Shown here piece after piece: positions 1 to 12,338 of a stretch of 64,000 nt of DNA. Below the pieces are notes generated by a model. That model saw only the letters and a program-made list of their open reading frames with translations. It made no database searches and was not told where the DNA came from. The DNA comes from Alternaria dauci (lineage: Eukaryota > Ascomycota > Dothideomycetes > Pleosporales > Pleosporaceae): the NCBI RefSeq assembly GCF_042100115.1, contig NC_091281.1, positions 248,001-312,000 of the forward strand, in the 5' to 3' direction. The stretch's first letter is position 1. Every line of letters begins with the position of its first letter. The position numbers were made by a program, and so were the translations under genes.

Positions 1-1724
1 TGGTGCTGGCAAGATTGATTGGATCAACTACAGAAAAGGCAAGATATCGACCGAGTATGTCCCTCCTTCCTATTATTGGACCCTGTATTGACTGCCCCAG
101 TGCTGCCAAACCGTCCAAGCCCGCGCGCGTATATTTCCACGTCACCAAACAGGACCATGTCAAGGCACTCGGCGACCACGTGCGCACTGTCACCTTCCAC
201 GACGCGACCAAATCATGGCAGGACCCCGCCCTCGTTGGGCCCCCTACGCTCGAGTACGCCCCCTATCCAAAGATGCCTGGTGGCCGCCGCAGGAACGATA
301 ATCGCCAGGGCACCATCGACCAGGACCAGGATTTTAAGGATTTCCTCGAGAGCCTCACAAACCCCATCACCAAGCCTCCTGCCGCCGAGAATGAAGGCCA
401 GAAGGAGAAGGTCAAGACTACGCCTCTAATCGAAGCGCTTCGCGAGAAGAAAGCCAACAGGGACAAGCCGAGCGCAAAGGGCAACCGAGGACGTGGAGAG
501 GCCAAGGACGATGGCGGTGAGAAGAAGATCCTCGCCAAGCCAGGCAAGGAGAACGCCCTCAACTCGAATGACAAGAATCGTCGCATGAGCAAGGCTGACA
601 AGGCTCAAGCAACAAAGGAGGCCGTCAAGATTCTTAACAAGGAAGCGTCGTCCTCCAAGGCACCTGCTGGGACGGCAGATAAGTCTTCTGCTAGTCCGGC
701 ACCAGAGCGCAAGCGCGGTAATGTCGCCCTCGCAAAGTCCATGTTGCAGCGTGACCTCGGCGTAGGGCCTGCTCCCAACCGTCGGCGTGGAACCAAGCGC
801 GAGGTTGGAACAGCTGCGCCCGATGCAAATGCTCAAGCGAAAGAGACCAAAGCAGCCGAGGAAAAGGCCAAGGAAGCGCCTGTCGCGCCGCCGGCTGCAT
901 CGACTCCGGACAAGACCTCACAAGCAAGCAGAAAGGAACGCCCAACCCGAGCAGAACGGCGCGCTTTCAAGGCCAACCAAGGCGACAAACCCAACGACAA
1001 GGTCGCTGCCAGCGACGTGAAGCCACAGACGCCACTGAAGACCCCTGCGCCTCAAATCCTCAAGAAGCCTCAAACACCAAACCCACCCAAAGGTCCAGCT
1101 GCCTCGCGGGCACCACCGACCGAGCCTGCTGCTGCCCGAAACAGTCCCGCTCAAACACAATCGCACCCCACCCCCACAAAGGCCGAGACTGCGCCCGTGC
1201 AAGCACATAGCAGTGCCTCCAAAGCAGCGCCGGCCAATCCCGTGCCTGCACCTACAAGCAAGCAAGCCTTCCTCAAGCACGCCAACCCCAGCCAAGGCAT
1301 CACCGAGCCTCTGATTGAAGAAGTCATGAAGACCTTTGGCGGCATCGACAAAGTGGAAATCGACAAGCGCAAAGGCTTCGCCTACGTCGACTTTGCGGAA
1401 CCAGAGGGCCTGCGCAAAGCCATGGCCGCTAGCCCCATCAAGATTGCTCAGGGCGCAGTCCAGGTCCTTGAGCGCAAAGAGAAGGTTACCAGGGCCCCGA
1501 ATACGAGGTTTAATGGTCCGCCGACGGGACCGGCGCGCGGCGGTGCGAGGGGCGGTTTTGGACCGAGGGGTGGACGGGGTGGTAGAGGTGGTGGCGGGGC
1601 TAGGGGAGGACATGCGGCGCCCGTGAATGCTGGGGGGGCTGGTGAAGCGGCTTCGGGGGCGTCTACTGCGACGGTCCAGGCACCGGCTCCGGTTGCGAGT
1701 GCAAGTGCTAACGCGGCTACGTGA
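1..1724 (+). CDS. UPF3-like nonsense-mediated decay factor, 5' end cut by the window edge
   Basis: Two exons are visible: 2-54 and 101-1724, with a 46-bp intron (GTATGT...CCCCAG) at 55-100. Splicing joins a frame-2 start reading G-A-G-K-I-D-W-I-N-Y-R-K-G-K to D-A-A-K-P-S-K-P-A-R-V-Y-F. That matches the Smg4/UPF3 RNP-like domain, which continues to about nt 360. A long Lys/Ala/Pro-rich low-complexity linker follows. Near nt 1261-1480 there is an RRM-like fold with an RNP1-like KGFAYVDF stretch, then an RGG/Gly-rich tail at 1528-1610. UPF3 proteins bind exon-junction and UPF1/UPF2 complexes in nonsense-mediated mRNA decay; the C-terminal RRM and RGG box suggest extra RNA binding (inference). 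The true start lies upstream of the window. The apparent GTG-started frame at nt 3 only reads through the intron. Confidence 0.82.
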   Translation, partial: VLARLIGSTTEKARYRPSMSLLPIIGPCIDCPSAAKPSKPARVYFHVTKQDHVKALGDHVRTVTFHDATKSWQDPALVGPPTLEYAPYPKMPGGRRRNDNRQGTIDQDQDFKDFLESLTNPITKPPAAENEGQKEKVKTTPLIEALREKKANRDKPSAKGNRGRGEAKDDGGEKKILAKPGKENALNSNDKNRRMSKADKAQATKEAVKILNKEASSSKAPAGTADKSSASPAPERKRGNVALAKSMLQRDLGVGPAPNRRRGTKREVGTAAPDANAQAKETKAAEEKAKEAPVAPPAASTPDKTSQASRKERPTRAERRAFKANQGDKPNDKVAASDVKPQTPLKTPAPQILKKPQTPNPPKGPAASRAPPTEPAAARNSPAQTQSHPTPTKAETAPVQAHSSASKAAPANPVPAPTSKQAFLKHANPSQGITEPLIEEVMKTFGGIDKVEIDKRKGFAYVDFAEPEGLRKAMAASPIKIAQGAVQVLERKEKVTRAPNTRFNGPPTGPARGGARGGFGPRGGRGGRGGGGARGGHAAPVNAGGAGEAASGASTATVQAPAPVASASANAAT

Positions 1725-3158
1725 ACGGAATCTGGGCATGGGTGTCAGACATGAAGATATTGCCGCTTTGACGATAGTGATACCTTCGGATACGACGGCT
1801 GGGTTGTATTGCGGGTACTGACGATATGGATTACGCCACGATGGGGGGTATGCTTGCTCTTACATGGTCCTTTTTACCATTGATAATGGAGATTACGGCA
1901 TAAGAGGTATGGATATGGCGTCGTGGATGGATGGGTGGGTCGATTGGGAGGCATTGGTGATGGGACTTGCGAGTGCATGTGATATCGTGTCTACTTATAT
2001 GGATATGGGTATGAGGCGATGGTGATGTACTGAGGTGGTTAGCGTCATAGAAGGTTAGCTAGGTAGTAGTGACAGATAGGAAGATGAGATATGTATATTT
2101 ACTTTGTGTGTTGAAGGGTCTTTTTTGCTAAATGATGAAATGTGGATGTTTGTGTGGCTTTTGTCATAGGGAGTGGATTAGGTTCAATTCAACTATCAAC
2201 TAGACTAAAACATGTCCTTATTACACCAAGCCCCTCTTACCAATTTGACATGAAGGAGCGTTGTAAAGGAAGCAAACAATGCGCAGAAAGACAATCAGGG
2301 ATAGCCTTAATGGCTCTGTCCTAAGGGAAATGCGATCTTTTGGCGCCGTGAGGCAGGTTGTCTTTCGGTATATATGGAATAGCAAACAGGAAAAATGGCA
2401 CATGAACATCTCTTCTGAGTGGAGTGGGCAATTTCGTGGGGCGAAACAGTGATGATGGGCGCTCTGGGGATAGCAAGAGATGGAAAAGACACAAGACGAC
2501 TGCAGCGAAACCGCCGCAAAAAGGTAACACAAACATCAAAAGAAGAAGCGCAAATCATAAAGCATGTACATTAACGTTTGAAGATGAAAGATTTCCAGCT
2601 CTTTACCCCTTACTCCCCATGCTGACCATCCACTTTCTGCTCCGCCGTCGTCGTCTTCCTTGTTCATGTAACATTTACTCCCCCCGATCCCCTTCCCTCC
2701 AAACCACCATATGCGAAAACCCCTATCCTGCGAATGCAAATAAAAAAGCACACAAATGCCAAAGCCAACTACCGACAAGAAAGATAAGCTACATAACCGA
2801 GTTTCCCCTCAGCGAAACAACAACAAGAAACTGAAGAAGAAGAAACAAAAGGGTATCGACAATGTCCGCCGCGAAGCGTATGGAGAACAGGTGTGGAGAT
2901 AGTTTTCCCAGGATCCAAGTCTTTGGTTTCAACATACAATGACCCGCTAAATGGTACTCTGAAAACAAGAAAAAGAAAAAGCAGCGCGTTAAACAAGCAC
3001 GCTGGACGAAAAAAAGGATGCTGAATGAAACGGTTATCAAGTACAACAACGGATATGTTGCCAAGGATGGTAGTGAAAGATGCAAAGATGTCGTTATATA
3101 TCGGCCGTCTCAGTTGTACATGATGCGTGTGTGAAATAGGGTCCTCGAAATCGAGAAC
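1725..3158. other. Intergenic stretch between convergent genes
   Basis: This 1.4-kb stretch separates the tail of the UPF3-like gene (+) from the tail of the WD40 gene (-), so it should hold two 3' UTRs. nt 1800-2110 is rich in GATATGGAT-like short words. Several small open frames around 2221-3085 overlap one another on both strands and have no recognisable domain. I see no coding gene or RNA gene here. Confidence 0.6.
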
Positions 3159-6100
3159 CTAGATCATAGGTGTGTGCTCGCCGTTCTGGTATACACCAGC
3201 TTGCAGCGTATTAGGAGGCATGTTGGCCCGCAGCTCCTTGGGATGCCTATAGAACGGCTGACTATTCTCAGTAGGAGGAATGACCTGCTCCATAGGCTGC
3301 GGTGGAGGCGGAGGCGGAGGAGGAATCTGGTTGAAGTATGAATCATGGTGGCTACCCATGCTGTTGTCGCCAGGAGGAGACCTCGTGTTGGGTCCTCGTG
3401 GGAAGGAAAACTCAGGGACACTCTCGTAAGGAGACCGCTCAGCGCGGTTAACGGGCGGAGATTTGGCGCGCTGAGGCCCACGGCTAGTGCTGCGCATGCG
3501 TTCAGTTACGCGCTTGAATGTCATGCCGAGGTTTTCGCTCACACTGCCGCGACCCCGTCGGTGAGCATGTGGAGATCCAGCAGAAGCTTGAGTGGGCGAG
3601 ACTTCCAGGGGCTTCTCGCCTGGGCTGTTGCCCTCAATGGCAATGTTAATCATGCCGATGCCGTTGCCGCCGCCAATGTTTAGCGGTGGTGGAGGTGGCG
3701 GCGGTGGAATCGCCAGGTGCTGGAGCTGAGATAGCAGAGGCGGTGCACGGCCATGGTCTTCTGCGTCAATTACTATGACTTGGTTGTCATGATTCTGGCT
3801 CTCGTGGATGGTCTCAGCGATGCTGGCCGTGATTGGAGGCGGGCTGTGACGCTTGTAGTTGGTCTGAGGAAGGATGTCAGGCATCGTGTTTTGTCGAGCA
3901 TGACCTCGAGATCCACCTAGAGAGGGACGTCTACCAATGGAAGGGTAGGTAGGCGAGTTGTATGAACTAGATGGGAGTATGTCTTGCGGAGGTGCTGACA
4001 CAGACCGTGAGGGGGGCGCGATAGGCTGACCAAAAGTTGTTGCAGGGAGTAGGGGCCCAATGTCGTCAGTCTCACCGGAATGAGATTCTTGATATTGCAT
4101 GTTGTCTGGGATGGTAGGCACCGCAGGGATATCGTCCTCTTCGTTCGGGTCGGCGGTCATGTATCGGGGATGACGCATGGCACGGGGGTTCGCTGGAAGA
4201 CCAATGGGTACAGATGTTGTCGATGTTGGTCCCGCACCGCCCATCCTGTTGGTGGGTGAATACCTCTTGGTCATTTCCGGATCCGCTGTTTGGCTTCTCT
4301 GGATTGGATCACGATACATTGACATTGAGTTGAGCATGTCATCAGTGTTAGACCGCTCGTGAGAGATTGGTCGGAAAGCAAGATCTCCAGGATGAGGGAT
4401 GATTGGAGCGGATGGACGACGAGCCAGCGACAGCCTGCGCTCCTCTAGTTCACGAGCAGCTAGAGCCTTTCTTGACGATGTGGTAGGACGCATGCGCGAC
4501 ACGCCAGAACGTCCTGAAGTCAATGACTCAGGAGAAGCATCCCGTCCGTAGGTCCTTGTTCGGCTGGATTCTCTCAAAGCTTGCGTAGGCTTTCGACTCA
4601 TTGATCGGTCACGTGGCGCACGGCGCTCTGGTGAGCCTTCTCGACGACTGTCTGCAGCGTTTCCTGAAGGCTTGCGGCTGCCGCTGCGGTGTCGTGGACG
4701 GACGGGCTCATAGTCAACGAATCCCTCATTATCGTCGCGTTGCATGGGCTGGGGAGATACAGGGGAGTTTTCGCCCCGAACAGCGCTTCGTCCGCGACCT
4801 TCAGCTGGGCGACGACTTGATGCGCGGCTGGCACCTTTGCTTCGAGCACGCGTAGTTCCTTCTGGGGACTCGGTTCGGCGCGTAGCCGTTTTAGAGGATG
4901 ACCTAGTCTTGCTGACTCCTTGTCGTGCTCGGCTGCGAGTGGTGCGGGTGCTGGCGACAGATTCTGTGACAACTGGAGAAGCAACGCTCATTTTATAGAA
5001 CCTCTCATCGTCAAAGTCTTCCGTGCTAGTTCCTGCTTCCTTCTTGTTCACGGAATAGATCCCAGCATCCTCTGGAGACATTGGGACAGGCGAGGAAGGA
5101 GAACGCTTTGCGGGGCGGATGTAGCGGACGCCTGACCGTCCGCGGTTCTGCGACTCTTCGCGCGTGCGACTGCGAGTGCGCGCAGTACGTGAAGCAGGCC
5201 TTTCCTCATTCCGCGAGTTGGTGCGGTTCTGAGCGTAGTGGTTGGCTTCTTCTAGGCTGCTGATGTATTGATCGATGCTACGCGCCTTGGCACTCTTGAT
5301 GCTTGTTCCGGTCAGAGGTGGGCTGAGCCTGTGGGTATATCCTGTTTCCGGACCGACTTCGACTACGTTGTCAGTCATGTCCAGATGGAGCTCTTGAATG
5401 TTCCGACTTCGGGAGCTGCCACGAGACTCGCTATGTTTCTCCTTGAGGGCATCAAACACACCTACTGCTGGCGAAGGTAAATGGTCGCTGGTTTGCCCAG
5501 GGTTGAAGGTTGTTGCAGAAAGAACGAAATCTTTGGAGCCGCTTGTTGCTCGGCGAGTCGAAAACGGCAACGTCTCAGCTTCACGGCCGATGTTGTCAAC
5601 GGCGGTTCTCGGATGCGACTCTCCACGATGACCCCGGTCTGGAATGGCCAATGACGCGAGGACCTCGTTGTTCGTAGCTTTGCGACCAGTGTCAGATCGC
5701 GAAGGGAAGCGTTTCCTACCATATGAGCCTGGTGTCGCAGTTCGTGCCGAAGAAGGCTCTCGGGAAGGGTCGCGGGCAGCACGACCAAGCCAGCCGTGAT
5801 GGCCTACAGCCGGACTGATAGCAGACTCAGCGATGGGTGTGACACCTGCGTTCATAGGCGTCCTCTCGTCCTCTTCTCGGACAATTTGTTTAGGCTGGGG
5901 GCCGCGTGTAAAGTCAGTGACGAGCTTGAGCGACGCCATCCTGGCCGCTACTCGGCTGCTGCCAACACTGCCACTAGGGGGCGACAAAGGCGGACTCATC
6001 TGGGAGCCGAGGAGCGCCTGCTTCTGCGCAGAGAAAACTGCATCTTGCGCACGTGGCGAGAACCAAGGCTCAGTAGTTTCAAGACCCATACACGAGAAAC

Positions 6101-8410
6101 ATCGCACTGCCAACTCCGCTTTGCCATGTGACACTGCATGTTCGCCCCATTTTCTGACCAGGAAGGATTGTCTTTGCCAGTCAGTTGGGAACGTCAAACA
6201 GGTCAGTAAAATGGCCTCCATGTAATATTTGCGAGACACGTAGACCTCAATAGCGTCATTGTGTTCACCCAGTCCGAGGAAGATTGCGACGGCAGGGTGG
6301 ATGTCGCCTTTCTCCAGGAGACGCTGGACAAAGGCCTCACCAACCTTCTTTTGCGAGCCTTGGCCCATGTTGCTCAAAGCCAGCAACATCCAGTCAGAAG
6401 AAGTCATTGACTCAGATCCAACCATAGAAGCCATGAGGTCAGCACCGAGATCGCCGAGCCACTTGGACAAAAGTACAGCAGCAGCTGACCCAGGAGGATG
6501 ACGTGCCAGTTCGTCCTGAACCAAATCCTCGATATCTTGGTCCCAGCCGAAGACGACCTTGAGCATGTTGAGGCGGAGATCGTCCGGAGTACGTTCTGGT
6601 CCAAGGTCTGTAGGGCGGAAGGGTACATCACTAAGCCTGGTTTTGGTGAAAGGAAAGAGATCCATGTGCTGATTCTTCTTGGATTCGTCGGGACTCCTGA
6701 GAACTTCCTTCCGCAGAGCTGAAGAGCCGTACCGAGACGAGGAGGCAGCTGATGAGATTGACCGGATGGAAACGCTCTCCCGTGTTGAAGTGCCAGCCAT
6801 AGAAGATGTTCCGGACGAGAAGATGGTACCAGAGCCACCTGAGCTTTCTGATCTCTTCGATCTGGTGGACCGCTGTGACTGTGACGCCGATCCGTGCGAC
6901 GGCCTGTCATATCGGTAGCGTGGGGCGCGACCGCTGCCAGATGACCGAGAGCTTTGGGAGCCTCGACTTGACACGGGACTGAGGGGCCCAACACGATCAC
7001 GGCGCTCCTCCTCGAGCTGGTCCATCTCCATGGCGATCTTCTGGAGCGGCGACATGGCAACACCTTCATCGGCACTGCTTTCTGACTCGGCAAGCATCAA
7101 CGGGATCGTCTTTGACTTGGATGGGAGGGCAGTCAGCGGTGTCTCCGTTTGCTGCTTCTGTTCGTCGAGAGAGATGGGTGGTGACGGAGGTGTGTTTGCA
7201 GGTGCATGCTGGACGTTAGCTACCATTGTGGCAGGGCCGTTGCTAGGGTTAATGTCGTATTGCTGGATACTGGAGTTACGTCCAATGGTGAAGAGGGTGG
7301 CAGTAGGGCCGTAGTTGCAGATGGCAGCGATGCCATCAGGCGTTGGCACGGTTTCGTACGACACTCTCTTGGTGCGGACATCCCACGCGCAGGTTTGACT
7401 GTAATGTCACGTGTCAGTGTGGAGGACGTATCAGCAACGCAACGCAAGAAACGTACCCTTCTGTGTACTGTACGATTCTGCCATTCTTAGACCAAGCGAA
7501 CCAGCAGGGGCCGGGCTCTCGCTGTTCCTTTTGGTTGAGAACACGAATCACGCAAGGGGCATCACTGCCATGCTGGGCCTTTGGCACGCTCCATACCCGG
7601 AGGTCACCGTCTGACGTTTGGGCGGCCAACATCTCCGACTTTTGCTTGGATGAAGAGCCATGCCAGGCTAGGCCGGCAATAGGGGATGGATTTCGTGGTG
7701 TGGTGAGGGTATGTAGGATGGTGAAGGATGGCTGCAGGGTGGCAATGAGAATGGAGCCATTGAGGTATCTGGAGTCGTTAGTGGCGATGCGGATGCATTG
7801 TCATTTCTCTTGTACGCACCCAATGGCAAATGTCCTGCAGTCTGAAGCTGGTGCGAGTGCTGTGATGGGATCGAAGATGGTTCTCGCGGAGAGGTGCTCA
7901 GAGGTGGAAGGCTCGAAAAGGATGATGTTGCCCTGCGCATTTCCTATTTCACATGTTAGCACCCAAACAGGCAATGGCGACTGCCCGACCCTGACACTCA
8001 CCAAAAGCAACATTTCCGTTCCGCATCCACGTCGCAACTCGAATTTGCTCGTACGACGCGAATCTCGCCACCTCGTCGCCAGTGAATAGGTCCCACACGA
8101 TTGCAGTTGAGCCGGCGTCGTAGGAGACGACTAACCGGCCTGCTCCTCTTTCGCTAGTCGTGTCGACTGATATCCATGACACATCTTCCCGATGCCTGTC
8201 AAAGCGTCTCTCTACCGCCAGCGTGTCGTGGTGGAGACATAGGATCACGTTGCGTTGCGCATAGAGCAGGAAGGAGCCGGTTGCCGCACAGGGCTCGAAT
8301 GCGAATTCATCTTGGCCCGGCGTTGGGGGTTTGAGTTTAACGTCTGTAGATCGAACTGAATTGCTTTTGATCGAATTCGAATTCGCGCGCTGTCTCGGTC
8401 CAGTCGACAT
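3159..8410 (-). CDS. WD40 beta-propeller protein with central helical region and long disordered tail (1694 aa)
   Basis: Four exons on the minus strand: 8410-8002, 7943-7820, 7768-7457 and 7398-3159. The introns have GTGAGT, GTGCGT and GTACGT donors, and two show CTAAC branch points. The total is 5085 nt, 1694 codons plus stop. The ATG at 8410 is chosen; the open frame upstream has only TTG. Residues about 25-320 carry WD-like repeats (for example V-S-Y-D-A-G-S-T-A-I-V-W-D-L and T-S-D-G-D-L-R-V-W-S). Residues about 330-550 are Ser/Arg-rich and disordered. Residues about 560-725 are helical and resemble the alpha-solenoid of trafficking or Gemin5-like WD proteins. The remaining ~970 residues are low-complexity Ser/Arg/Pro with two poly-Pro runs. 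I recognise a filamentous-fungal family layout but not a function; a scaffold role is inference. Confidence 0.85.
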
Positions 8411-11400
8411 GGTGAGGGCTGGATCTGGTGTGGTCGTCAGTCGGGTCAAGTCCGCGAGGGCCCGCGACGCGCATAACGATGAAAGACAATGGCGATTGTG
8501 GGAGCACGGGAGTACAATCAGGAGCTTCTCTAAAAGCGAGTATGAAACTGCAAGACGTCAGGGGAAACCAACTCACTGCAGAGAGCAAGAGCGCGCTAAA
8601 CAGCAGTGCGCAGACAGCTCCACGGCGTCTGGAGGAGGGTACCCTTTGGCCCCGCCCCGGTCTCTACAGGGATCAAAGTTGAGGCGGTTAAACAGAAGTC
8701 GGGTACCGCTTTTCGTCTTATGCGGCGGTACAGCAACTTGCAGCTGGAGAGACAGACGAACAGGCAAGACAGTGAGAAGGTAGAGAAAAAGCGACAACAG
8801 CGCGGGCGATGTGTGAGTTGAAGCGCGTGGACGCCCGCCTATCACTAACGGCGCTTAGAGCTCCAAAGCCCGACTGATACTCGCTCGAAATAGTACGAAT
8901 AGCATCGGTTGGTGCCGTCCAGCCAACGAGCAGCATACCCGGCAGCAAAAGGCGTCAACGGGCTGGGGTTGAGCAGCCTCATTCGCTCGCCAACTGTGAA
9001 AGGTCGACATTGGACCTTCGGGGGACTCGACGAACGAAGCAGACGCATCCTGCAATCCTGGGAGCCAAGTTGGTGACACAGCACGTTAATGGTTAGGTTC
9101 GCGCCGGCGTGCCTGCGTGGGTTTGAAAAGCAGCCTCTCAGAGAGCGCAACGGCCCAGGGACGAAGATGCGGAAGACTGGGGTCCAAAGGGCACACGAGA
9201 TGGCCACGCCTATTGGCTAGCTCATGTGCCTACCGCACAATCATCACACTTTCGCGCTCGAAACCAGCGTATCAGCACGCGGTACGGCCGCCTTGGACCG
9301 GCCCGTAAAGGATGATCCCTACGTGCTCAAATATGCGACTTGCCTCGTCGACTCGATGCATATAACGACTCTCTGTTCTCGACGCTCGCATGACTCTTCT
9401 CAAAAGTACGGTGACGGTAGCGCCATCGCGACATGTTCACAATTTTCCACCTGCCGCTTGGTCAACCGTTCGCATGCTGAAGCGTCCGTCGTCGCTGCAG
9501 CTAGCGCATCGTGCCCAAGCTTCTGCGCAACGGACTCAACCCGCAACGTTCGGGAGCGGATAGGTAAGCTGGTGGCACAGAGCTCACGGTCCCTGAACGA
9601 CTATCCTGCACAAGCCATGGCCCGTCCCGGAAGAAACATCAAGACCTCGCGACTGACGTGGGAAACCCCACGAGATGGTAGTTCCGACTTCATATTCGAT
9701 CCCAGCCGCTTGTATCGCGGGGGCCATTGTAACGTCTTGCAAGCCCATGCTCGACTAATGTGTTGATGTCTACATGAGGCCTGCACACGGCCCAGGAACG
9801 ACTCTGCTGTTGAACCAAGCACAGAGCATAACGTGCCGCTGCAGACGCAGGAAACATAGAGGCACACGTCGCTAACCAAGCACAATCGATCTACTCCCGC
9901 CCCGTCAGGTTCAAGCAGAGTCAAAGCTCCGCCGATCTGGCATGCGAGCTTCGTTCCCCGGTCGTGATATATGCATGCCAGTCGATAGTGGCTACAGAAA
10001 CCTCGTGTTTCTTCAAGAGCCCCGGCTCGGCATGAAGAGACAATCTAGCAAAAACTGCTTCAGGCTGTGTCATTAGCTCTCCACAGCGTCTCACACCGTT
10101 CGAGCTGTACCCAACGGTATCGCAGGAACGGGGTGTGGGTGTCATGAAGTTGGGCACACACTGCTAGTTCCGTGATGGATTCTTCGCACTTCTTCATAGA
10201 TGCAAGCGAAGCGCCCGCCTAAGGAGCTTCATCCTAGCTCTTTCTACACCGTCTACCAGCCACGCGCATTTCGCCCCTCTCCTTGGTACTGTGCTGTATA
10301 CTTGCCCCATGGCATTGGCAGGAAAACAGCGGGGGATGCAAAAATTGCAAAGCACTTTTGCACAAATCGCGTGTCGTTCCTGGGCAGATGCGTGCGTACT
10401 ACATGTGTGAGTCAAAAGCATGCATTGCTGTCAACACTGCGGGTCCACCCAAACCGCACTGTGATACAGCATGGCCAATATACGGGCCCGCACACGGTAC
10501 AGGAGCTTCGAGTGCTGGACAACAAGTCAGCTAGATTTGAGAGAGTAAAAAAGCTTGTCTTGGGCATATCCCGCGATGTACAGGGGACGAGAAGAAAAGG
10601 ATCGCCTACCATGATTCAAGAAAGCGCATAGTAAGGGATTACCAATTTGAGCAATATAGGGCTGTCCAGCGACGAACACTATTTCAGACGCAGGACGTCC
10701 AGTCGGAGACATGGTGACGTCGCTTCCGCCGCACCCCACTGGCCGTTTCGCAATTTGCTTTTTCGTTCGCGGCCTCGAGCATGTGGAATGCGATTCCTAT
10801 GACGAATGCGGATACGGATGCGCTGCATGCAGAAGAAACATGGTACCAACTACCGAAGCCCGCTCTGGGAGCGCCACACATCTCAACAATCACACCTCAA
10901 AATTCGACTAAGACGCCCGTCACATGCCCCATCACACACGCATACTAATCAAGGGCGGTGATTACAAAAAGCGCAAGCAAGTGTGGACATAGCAAGGGAG
11001 TATTGTAAGACACAATGCTGTAAATTCCGCAAATGGGGTATCTATCTAAACGATGGCTATGCTATGCTATACTAAGGCTGGTAGGTGGGGGTATCAAATA
11101 TAGGGAAAACAGGCGAGCGAGAGGGACCTTATCAGCCACAAATAAGCCTCTCGCTCCTTTTTGCGCACACAAGCGGGCGCAATACAAAATTGGCATTCCG
11201 ATGTGCGGAAGCGGCGGGGGTATCGAGAGAAGTAGAGAACGCCACGAGTTTTCCTGCAAAAGCGAGGATTTCTCATCACACAAAACCAAAAAATGCCCTA
11301 TCCTCCAATCCGTCTTCTTCGTCCAGCTCCGTGTGAGTCTGGAGTTCCTCCTCTTTCCCAAAATGATCGCCGGGATCTGCGCGAAAGAACGCGGTCTGGA

Positions 11401-11903
11401 TGCAAGTGCGCAAAGCACGACATGAATGAACGACGCAAGGGAGTGTTGCGCCCTGAAGGCTGTTCGTCGTGTGGTGGACGTTGGGACGGAGGCGTCCACG
11501 TTCACACCGTTGATGAGAATGACAATGTGATTGGGGCTGACAAGCGGGGGAGAGGTTGCATCCACAAGCTCCTATCGCATCTCGTGGTGTTTGGGGGGAG
11601 AATGCAACAGGACATGACAGCCAGGTCGGCTGAGGCGGGACACGCGCCCACACTCCGGTCCCGGTGAGGGACGCGACGAGTGAGGCTGACTGTGGCAAGT
11701 GACTGACTGACAGCTCATGTGACTCATCCAAGCCAACGTGATGCTGACGGGTGCCAAAACGCGCGCGCCTAATAATGGTGACGTTGATGTCGTCGAGACG
11801 AGTCACTGATAAGGCCAATTAGCACCGGGCCGTCGAGATTCGTTTGTTTTGTCGGTTCGGGTAAACTTACAATAACACGAATGCTATCGCTTGCATTGCT
11901 CGC
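8411..11903. other. 3.5-kb stretch without a convincing gene
   Basis: The part next to 8411 is the promoter side of the WD40 gene, and the part next to 11903 is the 3' flank of the small minus-strand gene. Open frames of 100-180 codons occur (9224-9766 +, 11062-11565 -, 11276-11818 -). They overlap each other and lack signal peptides, domains or clear splice partners. A short CTATG-type repeat (about 11055-11075) is present. No tRNA-like B box was seen. An unannotated non-coding transcript cannot be excluded. Confidence 0.5.
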
Positions 11904-12338
11904 TCATTCAACCTGCTCTGGTGACTCGGAGATGGGAGTCATGGGCTTGGAAGTGCGACGCTGCTTGCCGCTGCTGCGACGGCGCTCGCTCTTTTGCTTC
12001 TTGGGCGCGTACAGAGGTGGCAAGACAGGCATGGCCTGCGCCATGGGGTAGACGCGTGGTGGAGCAGGAGCCTTGTCGAGGAAGGGGCAGGCAAAGTCGT
12101 CGTCAAAGTCCTCGCCAAAGAGGTCGGCATCGCTGATGTAAGAGGATGGTGCGCTGCGGTGGTCCAGCGATGGGCCCGTAGGCCATGATGGGTAAGCACA
12201 TGTTGAGCCCCGGGACGACGAGACCTCGGTAGAGTAGTGGCTGTACAGGGAGGATGTTGGTGAAGACATGTTTCTGGGCGAGATGCTGATGGGCAGCGAC
12301 TTTGATGGAGAGGAGCCTGGAGATGATTCGAAGTGCAT
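11904..12338 (-). CDS. Small Ser/Pro-rich conserved fungal protein of unknown function
   Basis: From the ATG at 12338 this encodes 144 residues. The N-terminal half is Ser/Pro-rich. The middle has an acidic patch (D-A-D-L-F-G-E-D-F-D-D-D-F). The C-terminus is basic (K-K-Q-K-S-E-R-R-R) and ends in K-P-M-T-P-I-S-E-S-P-E, a possible phosphorylation-type motif. The acidic block followed by a Lys/Arg block and a TPISESPE-like end resembles a small protein conserved across Pezizomycotina (recollection, no search run). The frame stays open upstream and looks protein-like (Y-I-Q-Q-R-P-T-P-Y-A-I-F), but only a GTG at 12425 is available there, so an upstream exon is possible. A TATTTAAT element at about 12655-12665 could serve as its TATA box. 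The basic tail may be nuclear targeting (inference). Confidence 0.68.
   Translation of the reverse strand: MHFESSPGSSPSKSLPISISPRNMSSPTSSLYSHYSTEVSSSRGSTCAYPSWPTGPSLDHRSAPSSYISDADLFGEDFDDDFACPFLDKAPAPPRVYPMAQAMPVLPPLYAPKKQKSERRRSSGKQRRTSKPMTPISESPEQVE

Noticed and set aside
918..1739. 273-codon open frame antisense to the UPF3-like gene
   Set aside because: Arises from the Lys/Ala/Pro-rich and Gly-rich codons of the sense gene; Arg/Ser-rich nonsense protein.
9224..9766. 180-codon plus-strand open frame
   Set aside because: No domain, signal peptide or splice partner; overlaps open frames on the other strand; composition like the surrounding non-coding DNA.
11062..11818. Two overlapping minus-strand open frames of 167 and 180 codons
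   Set aside because: They overlap in different frames, so at most one could be real, and neither resembles a protein family.
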